This document shows, piece after piece, positions 20,775 to 29,166 of a stretch of 64,000 nt of DNA; position 1 is the first letter of the stretch, and every line of letters begins with the position of its first letter. Made by a program: the position numbers and the translations under genes. This DNA comes from DASWJZ01 sp963805325. GTDB taxonomy: Bacteria > Pseudomonadota > Alphaproteobacteria > Rhizobiales > Afifellaceae. The notes under the pieces are model-generated. The model ran no database searches, was not told where the DNA came from, and was given only the letters and a program-made list of their open reading frames with translations. The stretch spans positions 1-64,000 of the forward strand of contig CAWDTS010000012.1 of the NCBI GenBank assembly GCA_963805325.1, given 5' to 3'.

Positions 20775-21471
20775 CCGACGCCGTGCCTGAACACGCTCGC
20801 CGCTCTTGGCGACGATCGGCATCGAGCCCCGGTGAATGTGTCAATGCCGCCGGCGCAGCCTATCTCGGCGTGTCTCGCGCGGCGCCTGCGTGATGTTGCC
20901 CACGATCGCCTGCCCGCCCTCACTGACCGACACATGCTGCACGATCACCTTCTGCTCACCGCCGGTGCGATAGCGTTTCAGCGCCTCCAATTGAGTCGCG
21001 AACGTGCGGGCCAGCTTGTTGAAGGCGCGCCTCGGCGCTGTCTTGCTGTGGGATGTTTTCGGCATGGCCAAGGCGACGCGCGAAGGTCATCATGGCCGTA
21101 TGAACTGCTGCCATCTGCGCCGCCAACATGGCCTCGACCTCGTCCCTCGGCTTGATCCCCTTGACGAGCGAGAGCATGAAGTTTGTGCTGCCTCTCGCTA
21201 GGCTCCCGCCCCGGGCACTGGAGTAGTTGAGCTGGGAGAGAAGGCCGCTGAGAAAATCCAGATCCGATGTCCCGACAGCCTCCCCGAGCAGCGCGTTGCC
21301 GACCGCCAAGTCAGTGTGGTCGGGCGCGACCCTCGGCCCGTTCGTGCCTTTCGTGACGCGGAACCTCGGCGAATCCGTTTGTCGCCCGGCGAAGTTCTTG
21401 ACTGCGGAGAGCTCCGCTGCCGTCGGCTCATATTCGGGCTTCGCCGCGATGCTCTTCTTGAACTCCGTCAT
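20770..21471 (-). pseudogene. conserved hypothetical protein (NITQA type), frameshifted
   Basis: From the ATG at 21,471 the frame gives MTEFKKSIAAKPEYEP and FMLSLVKGIKPRDEVEAMLA, AAVHTAMMTFARRLGHAENI. Near 21,030 the homology moves to another frame: RAFNKLARTFATQLEALKRY, GGEQKVIVQHVSVSEGGQAI and VGNITQAPRE. A third frame carries the final MPIVAKSGERVQARRR. The protein family is widespread in Rhizobiales, often next to HGGAP proteins, and has no known function. Here it is broken at least twice. Confidence 0.65.
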
Positions 21472-21655
21472 TTCGAATTCGGCCTGGTTCTACTTGGTGC
21501 AGGCGCCGCGCGCCCAGTCGTTAGCGCGTGAAATAGAGAGTTGCCGGTCGGCGGCAACCGGTTCTGCGCGCGAGAAAACCTGATCCCTACTTTGCATGGG
21601 GTTGTTCTTCAAAAAAAAAAATCTCACCCCCTCCCCTCCCCCAAAGCCTCGGAAG
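21472..21655. other. short intergenic segment with an A-tract
   Basis: Contains a run of eleven A (about 21,611-21,621) next to a pyrimidine-rich stretch. No gene is recognised. Confidence 0.45.
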
Positions 21656-21736
21656 TCGATAATTGAGTTTATCGGCTCGCCCGAAGATGCGCCCGGCGTT
21701 CGGCTTCGGAAGAAATCAGGCCGGGCCGAGCGCTGA
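21656..21736 (+). pseudogene. XRE regulator C-terminal fragment
   Basis: Reads IIEFIGSPEDAPGVRLRKK and ends in TGA at 21,734-21,736. This is the tail of the same type of short HTH regulator as the one at the window start (IEFVGSPEEGPGVRLW there). Only about 26 codons survive and the helix-turn-helix is absent. Confidence 0.65.
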
Positions 21737-21743
21737 CGGCGGA

Positions 21744-21833
21744 CACTCCAGGAGCAGTTCGGAAAGATAGGCACCGTCCTGCCCGGTGGCGCCAGTGATC
21801 AGCGCGACCTTCCCTACCCCCGTCCTTCGCCAT
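21744..21833 (-). pseudogene. gmd: GDP-mannose 4,6-dehydratase N-terminal fragment
   Basis: The minus strand reads KVALITGATGQDGAYLSELL, the Rossmann-fold nucleotide-binding start of GDP-mannose 4,6-dehydratase (GxxGxxG as GATGQDG). Only about 25 codons remain; the fragment abuts an XRE tail on the other strand, which marks a deletion junction. The nearest ATG (21,833) is one base out of frame, so the start is damaged too. Its position divergent from manC indicates a former GDP-mannose/GDP-fucose operon pair. Confidence 0.6.
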
Positions 21834-21930
21834 CACAGCACCTCGCGGTCGGTGAGATTTCTGGCCGCAAACGTCAGATAGGTTTGTTCACTGCCGATCC
21901 CCCACCCCGAAAAACAACCCGGCCCGACAA

Positions 21931-23079
21931 ATGTGTGACGGTGCCATCGTGAATGCGACTCCCCGGTCGATCAACCGTGATGATGACCGTCCCGCGGACA
22001 CTGTCCAAACGCGGATATTTCCCGTCATCCTTTCCGGAGGATCCGGTGCGCGCTTGTGGCCGCTCTCGCGTGAGGCCGCCCCGAAACAGCTGATCAGGTT
22101 GATGGGCGGGCCAACACTTTTCCAAGAGACATTACTCCGCGCAACCGACGAAGCCCTCTTGGCTCCGCTCACAGTCATCACGGGGATGGACAACCGATTC
22201 TTGATTGCGGAACAGCTTCGCGAGATCGGCGCCCGCGAGGCCACGATCGTGTTAGAGCCAATGCCGCGCAATACTGCGCCAGCAGCAGCGATCGCCGCGC
22301 TTCTCACCGAGGAGTTCGCGGCGGACGGCCTCCTTCTGCTGATGCCTGCCGATCATTGGGTCAGCGACCAAAAGACATTTCTGGACACACTCTCAACCGC
22401 AGTGCCGCTCGCAAAAAGCGGATACCTCACCCTCTTCGGTATCAGACCGGATCGCCCCGCGACGGGCTACGGCTATATTCGCGCCGCGCCCCCGGCGAGA
22501 GATTTGGAGGGGTCGCGGACCGCGACGTTTGTGGAGAAACCCGATCTTGCTCGCGCAGAATCCTATGTCGCGAGTGGCAATTGTCTGTGGAACAGCGGAA
22601 TCGTGCTGGCAAGCGCGAGTACGCTTCTTGGCGAGCTCGAAATCTTTGAGCCTGAACTTCTCTCCGCGGCTCGGCTCGCGCTTGACCGCGCGTCTAGAGA
22701 TGCGGATTTCTTGCGCTTGGACCCGGAAGCCTTTGCGCGCTGTCGCTCGATCTCGCTTGACTACGCCGTTCTCGAGCGCAGCGAGCGGTTGGCCGTTGTC
22801 CCGGCGACGTTCGGGTGGCGTGACATCGGTTCGTGGTCGTCGCTTTGGGAAATTGCTTCTCGGGACGAGAACGGAAACGCCATTTTCGGAGACGTCGTCG
22901 AGGTAGCAACCACGAACTCCTATATCCGAAGCGAAGGGTCTTTGGTCGCGACGATTGGCGTGGACAACCTGATTGTGGTCGCGACGGGGGATGCCGTCCT
23001 CGTTGCGGACATGGCAGACGACCAGGAAATCCGGAAGGTCGTTGAGATCCTGCGCAGGAGGGGCGACAATCGCGTGTAG
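21931..23079 (+). CDS. manC: mannose-1-phosphate guanylyltransferase
   Basis: Makes GDP-mannose from mannose-1-phosphate and GTP, feeding surface polysaccharide synthesis in the cytoplasm. The nucleotidyltransferase signature FPVILSGGSGARLWPLSREA lies at about residues 30-50, with MPRNTAPAAAIAALL, PADHWVSD, TGYGYI and FVEKPDLA in the expected order. At 382 residues it is the single-domain form: the phosphomannose-isomerase cupin of the bifunctional enzyme is missing, and the protein ends in DDQEIRKVVEILRRRGDNRV. The ATG at 21,931 gives about 28 residues before the conserved start, so a later start is possible. The adjacent gmd fragment supports the pathway. Confidence 0.9.
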   Translation: MCDGAIVNATPRSINRDDDRPADTVQTRIFPVILSGGSGARLWPLSREAAPKQLIRLMGGPTLFQETLLRATDEALLAPLTVITGMDNRFLIAEQLREIGAREATIVLEPMPRNTAPAAAIAALLTEEFAADGLLLLMPADHWVSDQKTFLDTLSTAVPLAKSGYLTLFGIRPDRPATGYGYIRAAPPARDLEGSRTATFVEKPDLARAESYVASGNCLWNSGIVLASASTLLGELEIFEPELLSAARLALDRASRDADFLRLDPEAFARCRSISLDYAVLERSERLAVVPATFGWRDIGSWSSLWEIASRDENGNAIFGDVVEVATTNSYIRSEGSLVATIGVDNLIVVATGDAVLVADMADDQEIRKVVEILRRRGDNRV

Positions 23080-23203
23080 CGCTACGGTTCAGAGCAGGAC
23101 AGCTGCCTTGTTCGACCGCCCTGCATACTCTTCGTGCGAACCGGCCCGGGAAGTTGGTGTCCGCTGAGCACAGGTTTCTGCATTTAACGATGATACCTGA
23201 ATT

Positions 23204-23953
23204 TTGATCACGGTTTGGCACGGAGCCGACGGTTGCGAGTGGGTTCCGCCTGGGGCGGCTGTCCGCTTGGCTCGCACTCTCCGCGATGTGTTGTTAATCG
23301 CATGCATTTTTGTGTTCGCGGCAGCTTCGGACTGTGGCAGCGCGGAGCGACCGGCCGACTGGCAACCATCGATGCAGGCGGAGGCGTGGGATTTCCGGTT
23401 CAGCCCGCGGATGCCGGAACATCCGATGCAGGTGGGCATGGGGTGGAGATTTTCTTTCCCCCGCTATGAAGGTCCGTTGCCATGCCGGGACCATCTCGCT
23501 CACGACTGTCCAAGTGTCCACTACGTCGAAACGCAGGCCGGCGGGCCGCTCGCCGGCCGATCCATCACGATGACAGTGGAAATCTCTGGCTCTCCGGAAT
23601 TTCGCTACAAGTTGGAGCCAGCCAACACCTGCGACACTCCTGCAAGTGTGCGGCTGCTGCTCCAGCGGGAGGGCGATGATTTCACCAAGGAGTTTTATCG
23701 CTGGTGGTCCAATCCTGAGGCGATCGTGCTCAAGGCAGGTCGGTACTCGATTGCCGTTCCGCTCAGGCCCCATCAATGGTCCAGCGTATTCGGAAAGAAT
23801 GGTGATGCCGCTCCGGAGGAATTTGCTCAGGCGCTGAAAAATATCGGGAAGATCGGTATGACCTTCGGAGGGGGCTGCTTCTTCGGCCACGGTGTCAATG
23901 TCTCGGGCGGCGAGGCGGTGTTTACGCTGAAAGATCTCATGATTGTGCGGTGA
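23204..23953 (+). CDS. hypothetical exported protein
   Basis: A protein of up to 249 residues, not recognised. A hydrophobic segment (VLLIACIFVFAAASDCGSA) looks like a signal peptide. The mature part is rich in aromatic residues (QPSMQAEAWDFRFSPRMPEH, EFYRWWSNPEAIVLKAGRYS) and ends in a beta-rich region (GMTFGGGCFFGHGVNVSGGE), reminiscent of a carbohydrate-binding or jelly-roll fold, which is only an impression. The start is uncertain: the frame opens with TTG at 23,204, and a TTG just before ARTLRDVLL (about 23,266) would put the signal peptide at the N-terminus. It follows manC by about 125 bases. Confidence 0.6.
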   Translation: MITVWHGADGCEWVPPGAAVRLARTLRDVLLIACIFVFAAASDCGSAERPADWQPSMQAEAWDFRFSPRMPEHPMQVGMGWRFSFPRYEGPLPCRDHLAHDCPSVHYVETQAGGPLAGRSITMTVEISGSPEFRYKLEPANTCDTPASVRLLLQREGDDFTKEFYRWWSNPEAIVLKAGRYSIAVPLRPHQWSSVFGKNGDAAPEEFAQALKNIGKIGMTFGGGCFFGHGVNVSGGEAVFTLKDLMIVR

Positions 23954-24127
23954 ACGTTGCGAAATGCCGGGCATCTAACGCCGAGCCTAGCAACTGGCAC
24001 AAGCTGATGGTTGTCCGTTCGACTGGTCAAAGATGCAGAACGTTAGTGCGATGGAAGGTCTGCGGCTCGCGTGTTTGACGCACCCTCCAACACTCAGCAA
24101 TCTACGTCTGGCTTTGCTCCCGCGACT

Positions 24128-24394
24128 TCACTCTCTTCGAGGTACGCCGATCCGCTTGTCGACGTTTTGACGCTCGGCTCGGGTTCCTCGGGCCATCCGC
24201 GAGGCCAGATAGTCGAACCCGTCAAACAGCGCGTCGAAGGGTTGCTGTCTCAGCCGGTCTCGCCAAACCACGGCTCCCGTCGCGTTCTCTGTGAGCGTGA
24301 GCGTCAGATGTACACGTGACCCGACCTTGCGGATCGTACCGGTCAGCACATAGCGCTCAAATCGCCAAGTACGAGGTGACGAACGCCGCTGCAT
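24128..24394 (-). pseudogene. fragment of cyclase/TPR-type regulator linker domain
   Basis: Reads FERYVLTGTIRKVGSRVHLT and LTENATGAVVWRDRLRQQPF followed by DALFDGFDYLASRM. This matches the domain that follows the cyclase domain in many rhizobial adenylate cyclases (compare YLLTGSLTRRGDCLLISTEL in the gene at 9.8-11.6 kb). Neither a cyclase domain nor the TPR region adjoins it. It is best read as a remnant. Confidence 0.55.
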
Positions 24395-24589
24395 CCGTTC
24401 CTCTCCGTCTGGTTGTCAGACGATGTAAGCTTGGTCCAGCTTAGCGACGGAACCATGGGTTCAGGTTGTTCGGCTCACAGCATAGTGCATAGGGCTCATA
24501 GGGTCCAACCGGCCTATCACCGGCGAGCACCTATCCTTAAGCCGGCTTTTCGATCGGGCAAATCGGCGACGAACTCATCGTGGCTTGAG

Positions 24590-25187
24590 CTCGGGCCTCC
24601 TGCTGGCTGATCTCCTCGACCTCGCGGCTGACCGTCTCGATTTGCTCGTCGAGCCAGAGCCAGACTTCGTAGAGGCCGACGATGAGGTCACTCATCCGAG
24701 GTGAGAGCTCTTCCTCGCGGTTCTTCAGAATTGCGAATAGCGAGTTGCGCAGGGATCGAGAGCCAGTCCTTACCGCAATGCCCTGTTCGATCAGGAAAGC
24801 ACGGATCATCTGGTTGATCGTCGCCGTCCTGCGGGAGACCAGCCGCGATCGCACACGGTGACAGGCCTGTAGATCGAGTTGATCTTGGGTCTTCTCCCGC
24901 ACGGTCCGCAGGTTCGGTCGTAGCGCCGCCTCGGCGATGGCCTCGGCGTCTTGTAGTCATTCTTCTGCCCCTTCACGAACGGCTTGACGTAGATCGCCGG
25001 AATGATCCTGGGCTCATGGCCGAGTTGGCGAAGGCAGCGGTTGACGAAATGGGCGCTCAGGCAGGCCTCCATGCCGACTATGCAAGGCGGCAGCTTGCTG
25101 AGTGTCTCGGCAAGCGCCAACCATTTGATCTGCTCTTGGTACTCCGGCCTGTCTTTGATTTTCATTGGATTCCTTCTTCGGGTCTGA
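24590..25187 (-). mobile_element. IS110-family transposase relic
   Basis: Two adjoining frames give KLPPCIVGMEACLSAHFVNR, HEPRIIPAIYVKPFVKGQKN and QLDLQACHRVRSRLVSRRTA, SLFAILKNREEELSPRMSDL. This is the N-terminal DEDD (RuvC-like) half and coiled-coil of an IS110 transposase. A frameshift lies near 24,960; the first catalytic Asp region and the whole C-terminal serine domain are missing. No DNA ends were recognised. Confidence 0.8.
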
Positions 25188-25259
25188 CGGCACCCGAGAG
25201 TTCCGCGCATCTGGGTCGCCAACGTTCTGCCGGCTGGCGACCCAAGTTTGGCGGTGAGG

Positions 25260-25685
25260 CTATGCGGCCTGCGGAAGAACCACGCTGTCGATCACGTGGA
25301 TGACGCCGTTCGACGCCTGGATGTCGGTCGTCGTCACATTCGCGCCGTCGATCATGACATTGGCGCCGTTGACCTTCACGCTCAGCTTCTTGCCGTTGAC
25401 AGTCTTCGCTTCCTTGAGCTTGACGACGTCCGCCGCCATAACCTTGCCCGGCACGACGTGGTAGGTCAGGATCGCGGTCAGCTGATCCTTATTCTCAGGC
25501 TTCAGCAGGTTCTCAACGGTGCCGGCGGGCAGTTTGGCGAAGGCTGCGTCGGTCGGGGCGAAGACCGTGAACGGGCCAGCACCCTTGACCGTGTTGACCA
25601 AGCCGGCGGCGCCAAGCGCGGCTGCCAGAGTCTTGAAGTTGCCGGCGGCAACGGCCGTATCGACGATGTCTTTCTCGCTCGTCAT
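25260..25685 (-). CDS. fasciclin-domain protein without signal peptide
   Basis: One complete FAS1 domain in 141 residues: DIVDTAVAAGNFKTLAAALG, GPFTVFAPTDAAFAKLP (H1 box) and ILTYHVVPGKVMAADV (YH motif), then SNGVIHVIDSVVLPQAA. It closely resembles the upstream neighbour and probably arose by tandem duplication, but it starts MTSEKDIVDT with GGAGAA before the ATG and has no signal peptide, so as written it would stay in the cytoplasm. FAS1 proteins of this class are normally secreted adhesion-type proteins. Confidence 0.88.
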   Translation of the reverse strand: MTSEKDIVDTAVAAGNFKTLAAALGAAGLVNTVKGAGPFTVFAPTDAAFAKLPAGTVENLLKPENKDQLTAILTYHVVPGKVMAADVVKLKEAKTVNGKKLSVKVNGANVMIDGANVTTTDIQASNGVIHVIDSVVLPQAA

Positions 25686-25838
25686 TTCATTTCTCCATCG
25701 GTTTCTTGATTGTTCGCAGTCGGGTCTGATTCTGAGATCGGAGAGCCGCTCGAAATCTTTTCGGCGCGGCGCCCGATCTCAGTGACAGGCGTCAGGAGAT
25801 TGAACCGAGACCCGACGTTTTCTCGTTGATCGTTGCGC

Positions 25839-26336
25839 TTAGTTGGCGGGCGGAAGCAGGACGGTGTCGATCACGTGGATGACGCCGTTCGAGGCTGCGA
25901 TATCGGTCGCCGTAACCGTCGCGTCGTTGATCATCACGGCGCTGCCCTTCGTCGAGATCTTCACCATCGCTCCCTCGACAGTCTTTGCTTCGTCGAGCTT
26001 GACGACATCGGCGGCCATCACGTCGCCGGGCACCACGTGGTAAGTCAGGATCGCCGTAAGCTTTGCCTTGTTCTCCGGCTTCAGCAGGCTCTCAACCGTG
26101 CCGGCCGGCAGCTTGGCGAAGGCATCGTCGGTCGGGGCAAAAACGGTGAACGGTCCAGCCCCCTTCAGCGTATCGACGAGACCGGCGGCGGTTAGCGCTG
26201 CCGCAAGCGTCTTGAACTGACCGGCTTCGACCGCGGTGTCGACGATGTCCTTGCCGGCCGCGTAGGCGCTTGAGGTCGCAACCGCCAAGCCAATCGCCGT
26301 CGCGGCAAGAGCAGATTTGAAGGTGTTGAGTGTCAT
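25839..26336 (-). CDS. secreted fasciclin-domain protein
   Basis: A 165-residue protein with a Sec signal peptide (TFKSALAATAIGLAVATSSA, cleavage near AYA) and one FAS1 domain: GPFTVFAPTDDAFAKLPAG, ILTYHVVPGDVMAADV, SNGVIHVIDTVLLPPAN. Single-FAS1 exported proteins are common in Rhizobiales and have been linked to attachment and symbiosis in some species. It precedes its signal-less paralogue on the same strand (153 bases apart) and is divergent from the XRE-cupin regulator, which might control it. Confidence 0.92.
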   Translation of the reverse strand: MTLNTFKSALAATAIGLAVATSSAYAAGKDIVDTAVEAGQFKTLAAALTAAGLVDTLKGAGPFTVFAPTDDAFAKLPAGTVESLLKPENKAKLTAILTYHVVPGDVMAADVVKLDEAKTVEGAMVKISTKGSAVMINDATVTATDIAASNGVIHVIDTVLLPPAN

Positions 26337-26530
26337 GATTGATCATCCCTGAGTTTGTGAGCGGTCCTTGTGGACCCTTCGATCGCGACCCGGACTGGCC
26401 GCGTCTATAGTTTTCATATAGGGCAATCGTCCTTTCTCAACACGCACATTTGCGTGATGCGAACATTATGTTGCACCTTGAGAAAAATGGCATATGATTG
26501 TTTGAATGACACGAAAGGAGTCCGGGAGAA
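26337..26530. promoter_or_regulatory. divergent promoter region, fasciclin / XRE-cupin
   Basis: About 190 bases between two divergent genes, AT-richer than its surroundings near 26,400-26,520, with the short inverted repeat ACGCA-CATT-TGCGT. It must contain promoters for both genes; the regulator encoded at 26,531 could bind here. The exact boxes are not certain. Confidence 0.4.
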
Positions 26531-27115
26531 ATGCTCTCAGACACATTGTCCAAGGGCCTTGAGAGCTACGAGATCGGCCCAAAGATCCGAGCGCTCCGCC
26601 TGAAGAAAAACCTCGGGCTCAAGCAGCTCGGCGAGCACACGGATCTGTCTTCGGGCATGTTGTCGAAGATCGAGCGCGGGCAGCTTTTCCCAACGCTGCC
26701 GACGTTGCTCAAGATTGCGTTGGTCTTCGGCGTCGGCCTTGAGCACTTCTTCGTCGATTCGACAGACCGGCCGACCCTCGCCGTCGTCAGAAAAGAGGAC
26801 CGCATTCGTTTGCCGGATCGTCCAAAAGAAGGATCGCCGTCATATTATTTCGAGAGCCTCGATTTTCCCGTGAGCGATCGCAGAATGGAAGCCTACTACG
26901 CGGAATTCGAGCCGCACTCCGCACCGACAGAGCCTCACCAGCATTCGGGTGCAGAGATCATTTATGTGATCGGTGGCCACCTCGTCGTGAATGTTGACGG
27001 CAAAGACACGCAGCTCGGCGAAGGCGATTCGATGTACTTCGACTCCGGCTTTCCCCATAGCTACCGCCGTCAAGGGAGAGCAGCCTGCTCCGCCATTGTC
27101 GTTGTGACGCGCTAG
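26531..27115 (+). CDS. XRE-family transcriptional regulator with cupin domain
   Basis: A 194-residue regulator. The helix-turn-helix occupies about residues 15-70 (IRALRLKKNLGLKQLGEHTD, SSGMLSKIERGQLFPTLPTL). The cupin sensor occupies about 105-190 (PHQHSGAEIIYVIGGHLVVN, LGEGDSMYFDSGFPHSYRRQ). This PuuR/SutR-like arrangement senses a small molecule through the cupin and usually controls adjacent metabolic or stress genes. AGGAG lies about 10 bases upstream of the ATG. It is intact, divergent from the fasciclin genes and upstream of a broken tspO. Confidence 0.9.
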   Translation: MLSDTLSKGLESYEIGPKIRALRLKKNLGLKQLGEHTDLSSGMLSKIERGQLFPTLPTLLKIALVFGVGLEHFFVDSTDRPTLAVVRKEDRIRLPDRPKEGSPSYYFESLDFPVSDRRMEAYYAEFEPHSAPTEPHQHSGAEIIYVIGGHLVVNVDGKDTQLGEGDSMYFDSGFPHSYRRQGRAACSAIVVVTR

Positions 27116-27189
27116 AAAACGCTGCCGGCTCATGAAACCAAAATCGCTTTGGAGACGCGTCTCGCCTGATCCCGGAAAGCCCAATTACA

Positions 27190-27702
27190 TCGCTTCAACC
27201 GAGACGCCGCTGAATGGACATATCTTCCGACACTCGGACTCGCTGGCTTCTTCGCCGCTTGCGTTCCTCGCGGCTCTGACCGGAGATTTCTTTCGTCCGG
27301 GTCGAATGGTACGAGTCCCTCAAGAAACCGTCCTGGCGGCCGCCGAACCGGATCTTCGCGCCGGTATGGACAATTCTCTATTTCATGATCGCCGTCTCAG
27401 GATGGCTGGTTTGGCAGCGAGCGGGTTTTGCCGGCGCGGCATTGCCACTCGCGGTCTATGCTGTGCAGCTCGCTTTGAACGCAGCTTGGACGCCGCTTTT
27501 CTTTGGCCTGCACCGTCCCGATCTCGGCTTCCTGGACATCGTGCTGGTGTGGCTGTCCATCGTCGCAACGAGCGCCCTTTTCTACCCTATCCACGCAGGG
27601 GCGGCTTTGTTGCTCATACCCTACCTGGCCTGGGTCACCTTTGCCGCGGCGCTCAATTTCGCTGTCTGGCGTCTCAATCGCGCGGCAGCCAAGCGAGACT
27701 GA
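27190..27702 (+). pseudogene. tspO: TspO/MBR-family membrane protein, frameshifted
   Basis: TspO binds tetrapyrroles or cholesterol-like ligands in the membrane. The conserved part EWYESLKKPSWRPPNRIFAP, VWTILYFMIAVSGWLVWQRA and AVQLALNAAWTPLFFGLHRP is intact in frame 1 to the stop at 27,702. Its N-terminal lead-in FLAALTGDFFRPG is in another frame: one extra base at about 27,303 separates PG from EWY. The extreme N-terminus was not resolved. Five membrane helices would be expected in the repaired protein. Confidence 0.8.
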
Positions 27703-27744
27703 TTAAGTCGGCACGCCCGTCGCATTCCAGGCACGATCCGCGGA

Positions 27745-28887
27745 TCAGGCGCACGTCCACACGTGAACGGGCAAGCTCACACCCCTTAAGCGGTGGCGGC
27801 CCGCGTCGGAAAGTCGTGTCAGGCCCGTTGGCTGTTCGCCGCTTTCCTCGAAAGCTCGTTCGACCAAAGACTGGCTAGCTACAAGCCGCACGTTCAGGCT
27901 TCGGCACAGCTCCTGCATTCTGCTCGCAGTATTCACCGGGTCGCCAATGGCCGTAAAACTCATCGATTCGCGAGTTCCTATATCCCCGAGAACAGCCATG
28001 CCGAAATTGGCGCTGATTCCAAAATCAATGCGGCTGCGGCCGGCTTTGATTCGCTTAGCGTTCCAACGCTCCATCTCGTCCATCATGTCGATTGCCGCGT
28101 GCAATGCATTGGTGGCTTCCAATCCTGTCGGGTTGGGGACGCCAAACAGCGCCATCAGCCCATCACCGGAGAAGCTCTCGACGGAGCCGCCTCTGGCAAA
28201 GATCACCCTTGCCAGCCGTCGATAGAAGGAACGAAGAAGGGCGACGACGCGCTCAGGCGGCAGGCTCTCGCTCAGCCCGACAAATCCGACGATATCAACG
28301 AAGAGAACAGCGATCTCCTGGCGACGCACCGGGCCGAGGGGGCGATCTCTTTGCGCCAACGTCTCAACCATCCCCGGCGAGAAGTAGCGGGCCAGATTGG
28401 TCTTCTTCCTATCCGACTCGCGAGCCGCCGCTTGCGCCTGGGCGAGCCGCTTCTCAGCCTCGACACGCGCACTCACGTCACGCTGAACCGCGACGAAATG
28501 AGTAATGCTCCCGGCCGCGTCTCGCAGCGGCGTAATCGACCACTCCATCACAAATTCAGCGCCGTCCTTCCGGTAGTTGACCGCCTGACCTTCCCAGCGA
28601 TCTCCGCGTCTCAATGTTTCCCGCATCCCGAAGAATACGGACGGATCGGTCTTCTCTCCTTGAAGGATGCGCGGCGACTTGCCGATAACCTCATCGGCCG
28701 TCCATCCCGTCATGCGCTCAAAGTTGGGGTTAACATAGACGATTGCGGGTCCCGGCGGTTCCAGATCAGCAACAGTGACCAAGATGCTTTCGGATGCCGC
28801 TTCAAGCACGGCAGATGCATCGATTCCGCTTTTGTCGAATCTCACCTGGATCTCCTGGTAACAGCCGAAGTGCGCTTCCGCCTTCAT
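27745..28887 (-). CDS. PAS-domain adenylate/guanylate cyclase (class III)
   Basis: A 380-residue soluble signalling enzyme. The PAS/PAC domain (about residues 25-150) reads VYVNPNFERMTGWTADEVIG and KSPRILQGEKTDP. It resembles LOV domains but has Arg-Ile where the photoactive Cys motif (NCRFLQ) would be, so it should not form a flavin adduct. The class III cyclase domain (about 185-370) has VLFVDIVGFVGLSE and FSGDGLMALFGVP with the metal-binding Asp residues, and FTAIGDPVNTASRMQ. It is intact, unlike the other two cyclase genes nearby. Product specificity (cAMP or cGMP) cannot be read with confidence. Confidence 0.88.
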   Translation of the reverse strand: MKAEAHFGCYQEIQVRFDKSGIDASAVLEAASESILVTVADLEPPGPAIVYVNPNFERMTGWTADEVIGKSPRILQGEKTDPSVFFGMRETLRRGDRWEGQAVNYRKDGAEFVMEWSITPLRDAAGSITHFVAVQRDVSARVEAEKRLAQAQAAARESDRKKTNLARYFSPGMVETLAQRDRPLGPVRRQEIAVLFVDIVGFVGLSESLPPERVVALLRSFYRRLARVIFARGGSVESFSGDGLMALFGVPNPTGLEATNALHAAIDMMDEMERWNAKRIKAGRSRIDFGISANFGMAVLGDIGTRESMSFTAIGDPVNTASRMQELCRSLNVRLVASQSLVERAFEESGEQPTGLTRLSDAGRHRLRGVSLPVHVWTCA

Positions 28888-28904
28888 GATCTAGGTCGAG
28901 GCGA

Positions 28905-29122
28905 CATTGTGCCATGTGGGCTCTTCCAGGAAAAATGGAACGCTCTCCTAGCGTCTCGGATGTCCGCCTTGGGTCATGTGTTATCAGCATCAGTCGTGTC
29001 CGGTGCAGCACCGGATCGCTCTGTTGCTCCGGCGTCTTCACCTCGACGAAGTGCATGGTCGGACGGGTCGCCGCTTCGCAGATCGCCTCGGCGTCGGGAG
29101 TGTCGTTCTTCTGCCGCTTCAC
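28905..29122 (-). mobile_element. second IS110-type transposase fragment
   Basis: Reads KRQKNDTPDAEAICEAATRP and PTMHFVEVKTPEQQSDPVLH followed by RTRLMLI, a stretch of the DEDD domain of IS110-type transposases distinct in sequence from the relic at 24.6-25.2 kb. Only about 70 codons remain. It lies between the PAS-cyclase and the aminotransferase pseudogene. Confidence 0.75.
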
Positions 29123-29166
29123 GTACGGCAGGTCAGGTCGCCTTGGTCCCCGTCGTCCTTGGAACG

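Noticed and set aside
20189..20893. proline-rich frames across the pyrimidine-rich repeat
   Set aside because: The prolines come from C runs; the frame is not kept between the two copies because of indels, so it is not coding.
27745..28887. photoactive LOV cyclase
   Set aside because: The cysteine needed for the flavin adduct is absent, so it was called a PAS cyclase.
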